DNA of 64,000 bases from an uncultured Marvinbryantia sp. (GTDB lineage Bacteria > Bacillota > Clostridia > Lachnospirales > Lachnospiraceae). A program made the position numbers and the translations under genes. Positions 38,402 to 47,874 of this stretch are shown in pieces. How positions within the stretch are numbered: the first letter of the stretch is position 1; each line of letters starts with the position of its first letter. The notes under the pieces were generated by a model that was not told where the DNA came from, searched no databases, and saw only the letters and a list, made by a program, of their open reading frames with translations. The stretch spans positions 4,225 to 68,224 of the forward strand of contig CAKRON010000002.1 in NCBI GenBank assembly GCA_934373455.1. The letters run 5' to 3'.

Positions 38402-39134
38402 AAATCACTTTTATAAACAGCAAAATTAATACAACAATGATAATGGGGCGAACGATCTTCGTCCCGTTTTTCATGACCAGACCACTGCCGATATAATGAC
38501 CGGCGAGGCAGAATGCAGCGCCTGCCAGTCCCGGAGCAAACAACACATATCCATTAAGTATAAAAGTAAACAATGCCGCAATGTTGGAAGACAGATTGAT
38601 CAGTTTCACATTGCCGGAAGCTGTACGCACATCCATATGAGCCAGACGTGTCAGAGCAAGCAGCAGAAAAGTACCTGTTCCGGGACCGTAAAAGCCGTCA
38701 TATATTCCGATCAGGAAAGAAGAGATACAGACAATGAGCACACGTTTCCGTACAGAAAACGTATGATCCTGACTGGATTCTTTTTTGTCTGTGAGTACGC
38801 AGAAAGCGACAATTGGAAGAACGATCAGCATGACTTTTTTTAGAATTCCATCACTGGTCAGCATAGCCAGATGGGCACCGCAGACAGAACCAGTCAGTGC
38901 ACTTAGGATGCTCGGAAGGATGATCAGTTTGTCAAAATATCCATTTTTACAATATCGTATGGTGGATGCGGTAGTTCCAATGGATGAAGATAATTTGTTC
39001 GTGGCCAGTGCATTGTGAGGCGGAAGTCCTGCGAGCAGAAAAGCAGGCAGGGAAATCAAGCCGCCGCCTCCGGCAATAGAATCTACCAGACCAGCGAGAA
39101 AAGTAAGTGGACAAATAATAAAAAACGGAAGCAT
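38391..39134 (-). CDS. TSUP-family (TauE/SafE) membrane permease
   Basis: 247-residue membrane protein of the sulfite exporter TauE/SafE group, linked to transport of small sulfur or organic anions. Eight or so hydrophobic segments; the family start PLTFLAGLVDSIAGGGGLISLPAFLLAGLPPHNALATNKLSS is clear, and the duplicated half shows GFYGPGTGTFLLLALTRLAHMDVRTASGNVKLINLSSN. AAAGGA precedes the ATG. Shares its 3' end with the convergent GH43 gene and lies 12 bases downstream of the MATE gene stop, so it may be the last gene of the marR-MATE transcript. Confidence 0.9.
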   Translation of the reverse strand: MLPFFIICPLTFLAGLVDSIAGGGGLISLPAFLLAGLPPHNALATNKLSSSIGTTASTIRYCKNGYFDKLIILPSILSALTGSVCGAHLAMLTSDGILKKVMLIVLPIVAFCVLTDKKESSQDHTFSVRKRVLIVCISSFLIGIYDGFYGPGTGTFLLLALTRLAHMDVRTASGNVKLINLSSNIAALFTFILNGYVLFAPGLAGAAFCLAGHYIGSGLVMKNGTKIVRPIIIVVLILLFIKVISNT

Positions 39135-39146
39135 AAAAATCCTTTC

Positions 39147-40499
39147 TTATGACAAAGAGGAAGTCTCTTTGTTTTTCTTTGTGAAGTAAATAAAAAATAA
39201 TGTATTCAGTATAATTCCTACAGCGGTAGAAGCAGGTGCAGCAAATCCGATTTTGGTCAGGCTGGCATCAGGCTGAATACTCATATAATAAGACATTGGC
39301 AGTCTTACCATCAAGGTCTGAATCAGCCCCTGAATCATAACCCAGACAGTCTGATTATTTCCATTAAAATAACCAACCATGCTGAACATGACAGCAGTGA
39401 GGATCGTTTCCGGTGCAAAACCTTTCAGATAAGCAAATCCATTCTGAATGACAGATGGATCAGTGGAGAAGAAGCCTGCCAGCAGATCACCTTTCAGAAG
39501 TACGAGGACAAAGACGATACATCCAAACACCAGACCAATTCCGATGCCGGTGAACATAGAATGTCTGGCACGTTTGTGATTATTGGCTCCAACATTCTGA
39601 GAGACAAAAGATGCCATCGACTGCATCAGCGAGCTTGGAATCAGCATGGCAAAATTTACGATTTTGCAGCCAACACCGTAACCGGAAGAGGCTTCCAGAC
39701 CAAGACGGTTGACGAAAGCACACAGAGCCAGGAAAGACATCTGCGTCAGGAATTCCTGCAGAGCAAGAGGCAGTCCGATTCCGAGAAACTTACGGCACTG
39801 CGCGTTGATGCGAAAGTCTGATTTACGTATAGAAAAAGGCAGATGCTTTTTCAGCAGCAATAAAATAGCACATACCACGCTGACAGCCTGAGCGAATACG
39901 GTAGCGATCGCAGCACCGGCGGCATCAAGATGAAATCCGGCAACCAGGATCAGATCTCCGAAGATATTCACAATGCAGGCTACCAGAACAAAGAGCAGTG
40001 GTGATTTGCTGTCCCCCAGTCCACGGAAGATCGCAGAGAGCAGATTATAAGCAACGATAAAGAAAATACCGCCTCCGCAGATCCGGACATAGCTGGTGGT
40101 AAGATCAATGGCTTCTGCAGGCGCCTGCATCAGAACAGAAATAGGGTGGGCGAGAAAGACCATTATGATAAACAGTATAGCAGAAATAACAGTAAAAACA
40201 ACTGCTCCTCCGCCAATAACAGAACCAATTTGTTCCGATCTTTTTTCTCCGAGATAGCGGGCAATCAGAACGGTGATGCCGGTGGCAAATTGAGTAACGA
40301 CAAAAGTAACCAGATTCAGAACCTGGCTGCCGGTAGATACTGCAGACAGTCCGGAAGTGGAACCAAATCGTCCGACTACCAGAAGATCCACGGCACCATA
40401 AGCGGCCTGCAATACCAGAGCACCCAGGATCGGGAGCATAAAGAGGGAAAGTTTCTTCAGAATACTTCCCTGTGTAAAATCATTTTTTTCACTTGTCAA
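39147..40499 (-). CDS. MATE family multidrug/cation efflux transporter
   Basis: 450-residue exporter with about twelve membrane segments. The N-terminus (LKKLSLFMLPILGALVLQAAYGAVDLLVVGRFG) and the second half (LGIGLPLALQEFLTQMSFLALCAFVNRLG) are MATE hallmarks. The frame reaches 40646, but TTG at 40499 has AAAGGAG 8 bases before it and overlaps the marR stop by 11 bases, so this start is preferred. Likely drug or cation export coupled to Na+ or H+; regulated by the upstream MarR protein (inferred). Confidence 0.9.
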   Translation of the reverse strand: MTSEKNDFTQGSILKKLSLFMLPILGALVLQAAYGAVDLLVVGRFGSTSGLSAVSTGSQVLNLVTFVVTQFATGITVLIARYLGEKRSEQIGSVIGGGAVVFTVISAILFIIMVFLAHPISVLMQAPAEAIDLTTSYVRICGGGIFFIVAYNLLSAIFRGLGDSKSPLLFVLVACIVNIFGDLILVAGFHLDAAGAAIATVFAQAVSVVCAILLLLKKHLPFSIRKSDFRINAQCRKFLGIGLPLALQEFLTQMSFLALCAFVNRLGLEASSGYGVGCKIVNFAMLIPSSLMQSMASFVSQNVGANNHKRARHSMFTGIGIGLVFGCIVFVLVLLKGDLLAGFFSTDPSVIQNGFAYLKGFAPETILTAVMFSMVGYFNGNNQTVWVMIQGLIQTLMVRLPMSYYMSIQPDASLTKIGFAAPASTAVGIILNTLFFIYFTKKNKETSSLS

Positions 40500-40941
40500 G
40501 ATAAATTCTCCTTTCACACATAATTTCATAAAAATGTTCGATGGTTCGGATGGTACATTGAATATCACTTTCCGGAATATCTGCCATATAAGAAGAAAGA
40601 ATCTCAAAACATTGTTGATTATATTTCTGAGACAGCTGCTTTCCACTATCGGTAAGCGTCAGATAAGTCACTCGTGCATCTTCCGAAGAGGTTATCTTCT
40701 TCAGGTATCCTTTCTGTTCCATTTCTTTAACAGTTCTGGTTATGCCCGGTCTTGGCAGCCCCAGTTTATCACTGATATCAGAGATTTTAACCTGTATACC
40801 TTGTGCCTGTAGTGCTTCAATCACATCCAGATACTGAATATGAGAAGAAGTAACACCTTTCGGAAGCGGTGGGAGCATATCCCGGATACGCTTCGCCTGA
40901 TAACAGGCATCCATCATTTGCTTTAATAATTCAATCGTCAT
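40489..40941 (-). CDS. MarR family transcriptional regulator
   Basis: 150-residue winged-helix regulator. The recognition part is VKISDISDKLGLPRPGITRTVKEMEQKGYLKKITSSEDARVTYLTLTDSGKQL. Its own promoter contains a perfect 10-bp-arm palindrome and the next gene is a MATE exporter overlapping its end, so it most likely represses this operon and is released by an exported compound. Confidence 0.92.
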   Translation of the reverse strand: MTIELLKQMMDACYQAKRIRDMLPPLPKGVTSSHIQYLDVIEALQAQGIQVKISDISDKLGLPRPGITRTVKEMEQKGYLKKITSSEDARVTYLTLTDSGKQLSQKYNQQCFEILSSYMADIPESDIQCTIRTIEHFYEIMCERRIYLDK

Positions 40942-40959
40942 AAAAGTACCTCTTTCATG

Positions 40960-41017
40960 TAATTACCATCAATAATTAACAATGGTAATTATATGAAAAG
41001 ATGTTGTTATTTGTCAA
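40960..41017 (-). promoter_or_regulatory. marR-MATE promoter with palindromic operator
   Basis: Minus strand: TTGACA (41017-41012), 18-bp spacer, TATAAT (40993-40988). The -10 overlaps TAATTACCAT-N12-ATGGTAATTA (40960-40991), a perfect inverted repeat suited to a MarR dimer. Confidence 0.8.
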
Positions 41018-41112
41018 GAAGAAGGTGAGAGGCATAAATAGGAAGATGATTGGATTTTATGGGGGTATAGTGTATAATAGAAGAAAAATATTTTTACTTA
41101 TTAAGGAAATTT

Positions 41113-41709
41113 ATGGTCATGGATGAACGTTTAAAGAAGCAGCTGGATTTTATTCTGGAAATTGATAAAGAAAAAAATATTCTGAGACAAACCCATCTTT
41201 CCGGTCACGGAAGAAGGGAAAATGATGCGGAGCACGCCTGGCATATGGCAATTATGGCGTACCTGCTACAGGAATATGCAAATGAATCTGTAGACATCGC
41301 AAAAGTAATGCTGATGTGTCTGATTCATGATGTAGTAGAGATTGATGCAGGTGATACCTATGCTTATGATGAAGCAGGATTGAAAACTCAGAAAGCGAGG
41401 GAAGATGCGGCAAAAGAAAGAATTTATTCTTTACTGCCGGAGGATCAGAAAGAACAACTGCAGAGTTTGTTCGATGAATTTGAGGAATGTGAGAGTGCGG
41501 AAGCAAAATTTGCCAAAGCAATGGATAATCTGCAGCCGTTGCTGCTGAATTGCAGTAATGACGGAGGCGATTGGAGAGAGCATGGTGTCACAGAAAAACA
41601 AGTCTATGGAAGACAGGGTAAGACAAAAGCCGGATCAGAAAAGCTGTACGAAGTGACAGACTTGCTGATTCAGGAACATATACGAAAGGGAAACATTCGA
41701 AAGTCATAG
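41113..41709 (+). CDS. HD-domain hydrolase (YfbR/COG1896 type)
   Basis: 198-residue metal-dependent phosphohydrolase of the HD superfamily. Metal ligands appear in NDAEHAWHMAIMAYLL and MLMCLIHDVVEIDAGDTYAYD, typical of the YfbR-like 5'-deoxynucleotidase group; a later D in AKAMDNLQPLLLN completes the set. Two ATG codons (41113, 41119) follow AAGGAA; spacing slightly favours the second, which would shorten the protein by two residues. Substrate not determinable. Confidence 0.85.
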   Translation: MVMDERLKKQLDFILEIDKEKNILRQTHLSGHGRRENDAEHAWHMAIMAYLLQEYANESVDIAKVMLMCLIHDVVEIDAGDTYAYDEAGLKTQKAREDAAKERIYSLLPEDQKEQLQSLFDEFEECESAEAKFAKAMDNLQPLLLNCSNDGGDWREHGVTEKQVYGRQGKTKAGSEKLYEVTDLLIQEHIRKGNIRKS

Positions 41710-41741
41710 ACTGCGCATAGTGTATAAATAGAAAAAACATA

Positions 41742-41791
41742 TTGACAAATAGAAATAATTGGCTATAATGAAATTATAAGTTGTCCGACAA
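41742..41791 (+). promoter_or_regulatory. Promoter and GntR-type operator of the sugar-acid locus
   Basis: TTGACA (41742-41747), 16-bp spacer, TATAAT (41764-41769). Just downstream is TTGTCCGACAA (41781-41791), a perfect odd-length palindrome matching the usual operator form of FCD-type GntR regulators. The gene that follows is such a regulator, so autoregulation is likely. Confidence 0.8.
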
Positions 41792-41827
41792 GTTAGAAGG
41801 ACATTCTTAAAACAGAAAGCAGGTATT

Positions 41828-42514
41828 ATGAAAATCAGAACAGTCAATATTACCGATCAGGTTGTAGAGTATTTAAAGGAAAATATTGAATCAGGTGCAT
41901 GGAAAGTGGGGGAGAAGATCCCTTCTGAGAACCAGATGGTATCAGAGCTTGGCGTCAGTCGTTCCAGTATTCGTACCGGATTGCAGTATTTGATTGGGAT
42001 TGGAGTTCTGAAAAGTTATCAGGGTAAAGGCACTTTTCTGATCAATGATCAGGTAGAGAACTGGGATGAAGCTGAGTACAAGATTACTTCTGAAGACTGT
42101 ATGGATATCTACAAGGTATTGGAATTTCGTAAAATACTGGAGCCTGGGGCATGTATACTGGCAGTGGAGAACTGCGAGGAGAAGACAATTGCCGCACTGG
42201 AAACTTATCTGGATCAGATGAAGCAGTATCAGGGAGACAGAGCGAGGTTCGTAAGAGCAGATTTGAAGTTTCATGAAGTGATCAGCCGTACATCAGGTAA
42301 TACTTTGTTGGAGAAAAGTCTGCATAAAGTTTTTTTGGAATCCAGAAAGAATCATGAGCAGATGAATGAATTGTTTGGGTACAATAATGGACTGCATTAC
42401 CATTCACTCATACTGGAGGCTTTTCGAAACAGAGATGCGCAGAAGGCGCATGATTGTATGGAAGAACATCTTGGCAAATCCATGAGAACATTGAATATTA
42501 CCGGAAAAAAATAA
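41828..42514 (+). CDS. GntR family (FadR/FCD subfamily) regulator
   Basis: 228-residue regulator. The winged helix is at ~5-70 (IESGAWKVGEKIPSENQMVSELGVSRSSIRTGLQYLIGIGVLKSYQGKGTFL). The C-terminal FCD effector domain (~90-220) shows LEFRKILEPGACILAVEN and DLKFHEVISRTSGNTLLEKSL with its metal/ligand His residues. Followed by a dehydratase and a TRAP transporter for acidic sugars, which it likely controls in response to a sugar acid. Confidence 0.92.
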   Translation: MKIRTVNITDQVVEYLKENIESGAWKVGEKIPSENQMVSELGVSRSSIRTGLQYLIGIGVLKSYQGKGTFLINDQVENWDEAEYKITSEDCMDIYKVLEFRKILEPGACILAVENCEEKTIAALETYLDQMKQYQGDRARFVRADLKFHEVISRTSGNTLLEKSLHKVFLESRKNHEQMNELFGYNNGLHYHSLILEAFRNRDAQKAHDCMEEHLGKSMRTLNITGKK

Positions 42515-42553
42515 AAATGGGTGTCATAATCGGCACCCTAAATATTCAAATCA

Positions 42554-42592
42554 ACTTGTATGATGAGTAACAAGTTTGAACAACATACAAGT
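42554..42592 (+). promoter_or_regulatory. Inverted repeat upstream of the ManD-like gene, possible operator
   Basis: ACTTGTATG (42554-42562) and CATACAAGT (42584-42592) are perfect 9-bp arms 21 bases apart, in the 122-base gap between the GntR gene's weak hairpin (GGGTG/CACCC, 42517-42538) and the dehydratase gene. It may be a regulator site or an mRNA hairpin. Confidence 0.5.
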
Positions 42593-42660
42593 GTACAGCA
42601 AGAGTGTTGAGGCATTCTTGAATTGTAAATAAGACAGTGAAAGAAAGGGAGGAATGCAAA

Positions 42661-43908
42661 ATGTCTGTAACAATTAAAGATATTCGTGTTATCTGCACGG
42701 CACCGGAGGGAATTAATCTGGTTGTAGTAAAAGTAGAGACAAATCAGCCGGGACTCTATGGACTTGGATGTGCAACATTTGCTTACCGTCATCTGACAGT
42801 GAAGCATTTGATTGAAGAATATATGAAGCCTCTTCTGGTGGGAAGACCGGTGGAGAACATTGAGGAGACCTGGCAGCTGATGCACCAGAATGGCTATTGG
42901 AGAAACGGTCCGATTGAGAATAATGCTATCTCAGGAATTGACATGGCATTATGGGATATCAAAGGAAAAATGGCAGGCATGCCGGTTTATCAGTTGTTTG
43001 GTGGAAAAGTCAGGGAAGGTATTCCGGTTTACCGTCATGTAGATGGAAAGGATATCAATGAGATCTGTGAAAATATCCAGATGTATCAGGAAATGGGGAT
43101 TACTCATCTGAGATGTCAGTGCGGAGGATACGGCGGTGCACCTTATGGTCAGACACCGAAGACTGCACCGGTGGGAGCACATGATGGTATGTATCTGGAT
43201 GCAAAGAAATATATCCGTGATACCATTCATTTATTTGAACAGATCCGTTCTAAGATCGGATACGAAATGCAGCTGGTACACGATGTACATGAGAGAATCG
43301 CACCGGCAGATGCAGTGGCGCTGGCAAAAGGACTGGAGCCATATGATCTGTTTTTCCTGGAAGATCCGGTCTCTCTGGAACAGCTTGGCTGGCTTCGTAA
43401 TTTACGTCAGCAGACAAGTATACCGATTGCGCAGGGAGAGTTATTCAATAATCCATATGAATGGAGAAACATCATCGCAGAGCAGCTGATTGATTTCATT
43501 CGTGTACATATCAGTCAGGTTGGTGGAATCACACCGGCAAGAAAGCTTCAGATTTTTGCAGAACAGTTTGGAGTGAGAACAGCATGGCATGGACCGGGCG
43601 ATATGTCCCCTCTGGCGCATGCAGCTAACATTCACATTGACCTGGCAGCTCAGAATTTCGGAGTACAGGAATGGTCCGGAATCGAACCTCCAAACTTCGT
43701 TATTCAGGAACTGAAAGGACCGCATGGTGCACTTCTGGAAGTCTTCCCTGGTATGCCGGAATACAAGGATGGTTATGTATATGCCAATGACAAACCAGGT
43801 CTTGGTGTAGACATTGATGAAAAAGAAGCAGCAAAGTATCCATGTGAAAATACCGTGACTACATGGACACAGACCAGAAGCCGTGACGGAGCACTGGTAA
43901 CACCATAA
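42661..43908 (+). CDS. ManD/RspA-type sugar-acid dehydratase (enolase superfamily)
   Basis: 415-residue enzyme of the mandelate racemase/enolase superfamily, D-mannonate dehydratase (ManD/RspA) group. It likely dehydrates D-mannonate or D-gluconate-type acids to 2-keto-3-deoxy acids. Family blocks: YGLGCATFAYRHLTVKHLIEEYMKPLLVGR, YWRNGPIENNAISGIDMALWDIKGKMAGMPVYQLFGGK, VYRHVDG, the metal-binding region LVHDVHERIAPADAVALAK...FFLEDPVSLEQ...IAQGELFNN, and AWHGPGDMSPLAHAANIHIDLA. GGAGG before ATG 42661 sets the start. Some ManD members are weak or inactive, so activity is not assured. Confidence 0.9.
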   Translation: MSVTIKDIRVICTAPEGINLVVVKVETNQPGLYGLGCATFAYRHLTVKHLIEEYMKPLLVGRPVENIEETWQLMHQNGYWRNGPIENNAISGIDMALWDIKGKMAGMPVYQLFGGKVREGIPVYRHVDGKDINEICENIQMYQEMGITHLRCQCGGYGGAPYGQTPKTAPVGAHDGMYLDAKKYIRDTIHLFEQIRSKIGYEMQLVHDVHERIAPADAVALAKGLEPYDLFFLEDPVSLEQLGWLRNLRQQTSIPIAQGELFNNPYEWRNIIAEQLIDFIRVHISQVGGITPARKLQIFAEQFGVRTAWHGPGDMSPLAHAANIHIDLAAQNFGVQEWSGIEPPNFVIQELKGPHGALLEVFPGMPEYKDGYVYANDKPGLGVDIDEKEAAKYPCENTVTTWTQTRSRDGALVTP

Positions 43909-43930
43909 GAAAGAGAAAAGGAGAGAAGGA

Positions 43931-44950
43931 ATGAGTAAAAAAGCATCAACTATGGCTGCAGTTGGAATTCTTGCAGCAGCAGTAGTATTGGGTGGATTGA
44001 GTATTTACAAAGATAATCAGCGTAATACAGATACCGATGGAACCATTACACTGCGTATGGCACAGACGTCATCACAGACTGGAGCCATTGGACAATCCAT
44101 GGATCTGTTTGCAGAGCGGATCTATGAAGCGACAAATGGAAAATATAAAATTGAGACATATCATAATGGACAGCTGGGAGCTGAGATTGATACTATCGAA
44201 GGCTGTCAGATGGGAACGATTGATATTGCAGTCGTGAACCAGTCAACAATCGGCAATTTCATCAGTGACTTTCAGGCACTGGATGTACCATATCTGATTA
44301 CTTCCACAGAGCAGGCAGATGCTGTATTCCTGGGAGACATAGGGGATCGTTTCCTGGAAAAACTTTCGGGAGTACAGCTGTATGGCCTGGGAATTTGGGA
44401 ATCAGGCTTCCGTAATCTGACAAACAGCAAGAAGGATATTAATTCTGTAGAGGATGTGCAGGGATTAAAGATCCGTACAATGGAGAATCAGGTACATATT
44501 GCATTCTGGAAAGCGATGGGTGCAGATGCGACTCCAATGTCCTGGGGTGAAGCTTATACAGCACTTCAGCAGGGAGCTTTGGATGGACAGGAAAACCCTG
44601 CAACGGTTATTCTTACAAATAATGTAGCGCAGGTAAATAATCATCTGGCGTTAACAGAACATGCATATTCTACAGTATTTTTGGTAATGAGTCCGACTAC
44701 ATGGGCATCCTTTGATGATGAAACAAAGCAGATATTTACAGATGTGATGGAAGAATGCAGTTTAAGTGAACGTGAACTGAGCCGCTCCATGGATGCAGAT
44801 GCAGTGGGAGAACTGGAAGAACAGGGCATGACAGTAACGCGTCCGGACAAACAGCAGTTTATTGACAAAGCAGCGGATCTGTATGCACAGTGGGAAGAAG
44901 AGTATGGTGATATTATTTCTGAAATCCGTGCACTTGCAGTGACAGAATAG
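43931..44950 (+). CDS. TRAP transporter substrate-binding protein (DctP family)
   Basis: 339-residue extracellular binding protein for an acidic substrate, probably a sugar acid. An N-terminal hydrophobic segment (~7-25) serves as signal or anchor; there is no lipobox Cys. DctP hallmarks: RIYEATNGKYKIETYHNGQLGAEIDTIEGCQMGTIDIAV, GFRNLTNSKKDINSVEDVQGLKIRTMENQVHIAFWKAMGADATPMSWGEAYTALQQGALDGQENP. The Arg in KIRTM is the usual carboxylate-binding residue. First of three TRAP genes. Confidence 0.95.
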   Translation: MSKKASTMAAVGILAAAVVLGGLSIYKDNQRNTDTDGTITLRMAQTSSQTGAIGQSMDLFAERIYEATNGKYKIETYHNGQLGAEIDTIEGCQMGTIDIAVVNQSTIGNFISDFQALDVPYLITSTEQADAVFLGDIGDRFLEKLSGVQLYGLGIWESGFRNLTNSKKDINSVEDVQGLKIRTMENQVHIAFWKAMGADATPMSWGEAYTALQQGALDGQENPATVILTNNVAQVNNHLALTEHAYSTVFLVMSPTTWASFDDETKQIFTDVMEECSLSERELSRSMDADAVGELEEQGMTVTRPDKQQFIDKAADLYAQWEEEYGDIISEIRALAVTE

Positions 44951-44960
44951 GAGGTAGGTT

Positions 44961-45446
44961 ATGGAAAAATTTGCAGCGGGATTTAAAAAAGTACAGCGGG
45001 CAAACAAGGCAATCCTGGGAGCAGGCCTTCTGTTAATGATTGGTGTGGTATTTTTACAGACATTTTGCCGTTTTGTTATTTTCAAAAGTCTGACCTGGTC
45101 AGAAGAGTTGTCCCGATACTTATTTGTGGCAGTGATTGCTCTTGGTATCAATCTGGCATCTACAGACCATCTGTTTGTAAAAATTGAGATTATTGATGGT
45201 TATCTGAAAGGAAAAGCAAGATATGTTTTAGATATGATCCGCAAAGCAATTGCAATTTATGTCAGTTTTGTTTTCATGTACAGCGGATTTAAACTGATCG
45301 AGATCGGGGGATATCAGATCAGCCCGGCAATGGGAATCCCAATGAGCATCCTGTACGGAATCGTATTTGTAGGATTTGTCATGAACTTCCTGGCACTGAT
45401 CGTAGACACCTGGGAAGAATTCGGAAAAGCAAAGGAGGAAAAATAA
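44961..45446 (+). CDS. TRAP transporter small permease (DctQ family)
   Basis: 161-residue membrane subunit with four hydrophobic segments; the family signature TWSEELSRYLFVAVIALGINLASTDHLFVKIEI is clear. AGGAGGT overlaps the DctP stop region. Its stop and the next start share a base. Confidence 0.95.
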   Translation: MEKFAAGFKKVQRANKAILGAGLLLMIGVVFLQTFCRFVIFKSLTWSEELSRYLFVAVIALGINLASTDHLFVKIEIIDGYLKGKARYVLDMIRKAIAIYVSFVFMYSGFKLIEIGGYQISPAMGIPMSILYGIVFVGFVMNFLALIVDTWEEFGKAKEEK

Positions 45447-46729
45447 TGGAAACTGCAGCAATCGCATTAATCGTTGTCCTTCTGGTAGCCATGGCCTGTG
45501 GTCTGGAAATCACATGGGCGCTGGGACTCTCCTGTGTAGTAGCAGTCCTTCTTGATCCAAAACTGAGTTTTGTTGTTATCGCACAGAGAATTTTTGCAAA
45601 CTCTAACAGCTTTTCTATGCTGGCAATCCCGGCATTCATGCTGGCTGGAGATGTCATGTCAAAGGGTGGCCTTTCCAAACGTCTGGTAGCTTTTGCAGAC
45701 TCTCTGGTTGGATGGATTTCCGGTGGGATTTCTCTGGTATCCATTGTAGCTTGTACATTCTTCGCAGCAATTTCAGGATCTTCCGTAGCAACTACAGCAG
45801 CGATCGGTGGTCTGATGTATCCGGAAATGGTAAAACGTGGATATCCGGAATCTTATGCAGCAGCTGTTCAGGCAATCGGCGGAACCCTTGGTATTGTAAT
45901 TCCACCTAGTATCGTTCTGGTTATTTATGGTAATATTACAGGAACAGACGTAGGAGCCCTCCTGATGGCAGGTATCCTTCCTGGAGTAGTCTGCAGTATC
46001 GGACTTTGTGTATATGCATATTACAAGGCAAAAAAATGTAACTTTCCAAAATCCGACAAATTCTCTTTCAAGAGATTCCTGGTATCCTTTAAAGATGCGG
46101 TATGGGCACTGATTATGCCAATCATCATCCTGGGCGGTATTTATGCTGGAATCTTTACACCAACCGAATCTGCCGTAGTAGCAGTTGTATACGGACTGAT
46201 CGTGTGTCTGGCAGTTTACCGTGAGATCAGTATGAAGAGTATCTGGGAAATCATTGAAAACACAGCAGAAGGAACAGCCAACCTGATGATCCTGGTTGTA
46301 ACCGCGCAGATGTTTGGATGGCTGATTTCTTACTATCAGATTCCACAGGCAGTGACCAACTTCATGCTGGCATTTGTATCTAATAAATATATGTTCTGGG
46401 CAATTATCATCGTTCTGCTGACCATCTGCGGTATGTTCCTGGAAGTCGGAGCAACCAACCTGATCCTTGGCCCAATCCTGGCACCAATCGCAGCGGCATT
46501 TGGTATCAATCCAGTACAGTTTGGTCTGGTATTCGTATTCCTGCTGGCTATGGGACAGGCAACACCACCTTTCGGAACTTGTATGTTTGTAGCCTGCGGT
46601 ATCAGTAAACAGCCGGTAGGTCAGGTATCCAAACACCTGATTCCATTCGTGGCAGTGGAGATCTTCTGCGGAATCCTCTTTGCACTGATTCCTGGTATTT
46701 CCCTGTTACTGCCATCTATTATTGGATAA
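45446..46729 (+). CDS. TRAP transporter large permease (DctM family)
   Basis: 427-residue ion-coupled permease with about twelve membrane segments. Hallmarks: SMLAIPAFMLAGDVMSKGGLSKRLVAFADSLVGWISGGISLVSIVACTFFAAISGSSVATTAAIGGLMYPEM, GGTLGIVIPPSIVLVIYG, FTPTESAVVAVVYGL, MGQATPPFGTCMFVACGIS. Uses Na+ or H+ gradients in known relatives. Confidence 0.96.
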   Translation: METAAIALIVVLLVAMACGLEITWALGLSCVVAVLLDPKLSFVVIAQRIFANSNSFSMLAIPAFMLAGDVMSKGGLSKRLVAFADSLVGWISGGISLVSIVACTFFAAISGSSVATTAAIGGLMYPEMVKRGYPESYAAAVQAIGGTLGIVIPPSIVLVIYGNITGTDVGALLMAGILPGVVCSIGLCVYAYYKAKKCNFPKSDKFSFKRFLVSFKDAVWALIMPIIILGGIYAGIFTPTESAVVAVVYGLIVCLAVYREISMKSIWEIIENTAEGTANLMILVVTAQMFGWLISYYQIPQAVTNFMLAFVSNKYMFWAIIIVLLTICGMFLEVGATNLILGPILAPIAAAFGINPVQFGLVFVFLLAMGQATPPFGTCMFVACGISKQPVGQVSKHLIPFVAVEIFCGILFALIPGISLLLPSIIG

Positions 46730-46755
46730 ATACATCAGAGAACCATTAACTGACA

Positions 46756-46780
46756 GTGCGCCCGGCGACAGGTCGGGCAC
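46756..46780 (+). other. G/C-rich hairpin between TRAP permease and dehydrogenase genes
   Basis: GTGCGCCCG pairs with CGGGCAC (one bulge) in the 80-base gap. No T tract follows, so it may protect mRNA ends or tune coupling instead of terminating. Confidence 0.55.
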
Positions 46781-46809
46781 CTGCCCTTATATCATAAAGG
46801 AGTAGAAAA

Positions 46810-47850
46810 ATGAAAGAAATGATGAAAGAAGTCGTAGTAGTAGAACCACATAAATATGAAGTACGTGAAGTTCCGGTACCGGAACTGGCAAATGAAGATG
46901 AAGTACTGATTCAGATGAAATCAGCCGGTGTTTGCGGAAGTGACCATCATATCTATCATGGCTCCAATCCATGCTCTACCTATCCACGTATTCCGGGACA
47001 TGAAAATGCAGGTATTGTGGCAAAAGTCGGAAAGAACGTAACGAATGTAAAAGTAGGCGATCATGTAATCGTTGATTTGCTTTCCTCCTGCGGAACCTGT
47101 TATCAGTGTACTCACGGCAGAAAAAATGTGTGCGAACATGTAAAGGTAAGAGGTTCAGGAGCTGATGGCGGCTGGAGAGAATATTTCACTGCACCTGGAA
47201 AAGAAGTATATAAGATTTCTGATTCTGTAAAATGGGAAGATGCAGCTCTGGTAGAACCATTTGCAATTGGTTCTCATTGTACAGGACGTGGTCGTGTGGT
47301 AGAAGATGATGTAGTATTTATTCTGGGAACCGGAACGATTGGATCTATTATTTTACAGAGCTGTAAAGCAAAAGGCTGTAAGACAGTTATCTGTTGTGAT
47401 ATCAGTGATTCCTCTCTGGAACGTGCAAAAGGATACGGCGCAGATTATGTGATTAATTCTAAGACACAGGACGTAGTGGCAGAAGTACAGAAGATCACAG
47501 AAGGTCATGGATGTACAGTTGCATTTGATTCTGCCTGCTTCCCGGGATCACTGACTATGTGTATGCAGCCAGGCATTCTCTGTAATGCAGCACGTATGGT
47601 GCCGATGGGATTCTGTACAGCACCAGAACAGATTACGCAGGCAATGATTAATCAGAGAGAGATTGATATCATTGGTTCCAGAATGTCTCAGAATGCATTT
47701 GAGCCAACGATTGCAAGAATGGAAAAGGGAGAATACATTACAGAAGGTATTGCAACTACATTTATTAAATTCAGCGAGATCGACAAAGTATTTAATTTGA
47801 TGGATCATCCGACAGAAGAAGCAAAGAAAATGGTTATCTTATTTGACTAA
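46810..47850 (+). CDS. Zinc-dependent alcohol dehydrogenase, sugar-acid type (RspB/L-idonate-like)
   Basis: 346-residue medium-chain dehydrogenase. Catalytic zinc ligands appear in AGVCGSDHHIYHG and IPGHENAGIV; four structural-zinc cysteines in SSCGTCYQCTHGRKNVCEHV; the NAD(P) fold is GTGTIGSIILQSCKAKGCKTVICCD. In the known E. coli pair, RspB sits with RspA, and relatives oxidise L-gulonate or L-idonate at C5; the same neighbourhood here supports a sugar-acid substrate, but specificity is inferred. AAAGGAG precedes the ATG. Confidence 0.9.
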   Translation: MKEMMKEVVVVEPHKYEVREVPVPELANEDEVLIQMKSAGVCGSDHHIYHGSNPCSTYPRIPGHENAGIVAKVGKNVTNVKVGDHVIVDLLSSCGTCYQCTHGRKNVCEHVKVRGSGADGGWREYFTAPGKEVYKISDSVKWEDAALVEPFAIGSHCTGRGRVVEDDVVFILGTGTIGSIILQSCKAKGCKTVICCDISDSSLERAKGYGADYVINSKTQDVVAEVQKITEGHGCTVAFDSACFPGSLTMCMQPGILCNAARMVPMGFCTAPEQITQAMINQREIDIIGSRMSQNAFEPTIARMEKGEYITEGIATTFIKFSEIDKVFNLMDHPTEEAKKMVILFD

Positions 47851-47874
47851 AATTGAGAAAGGAGAATGAAGAAC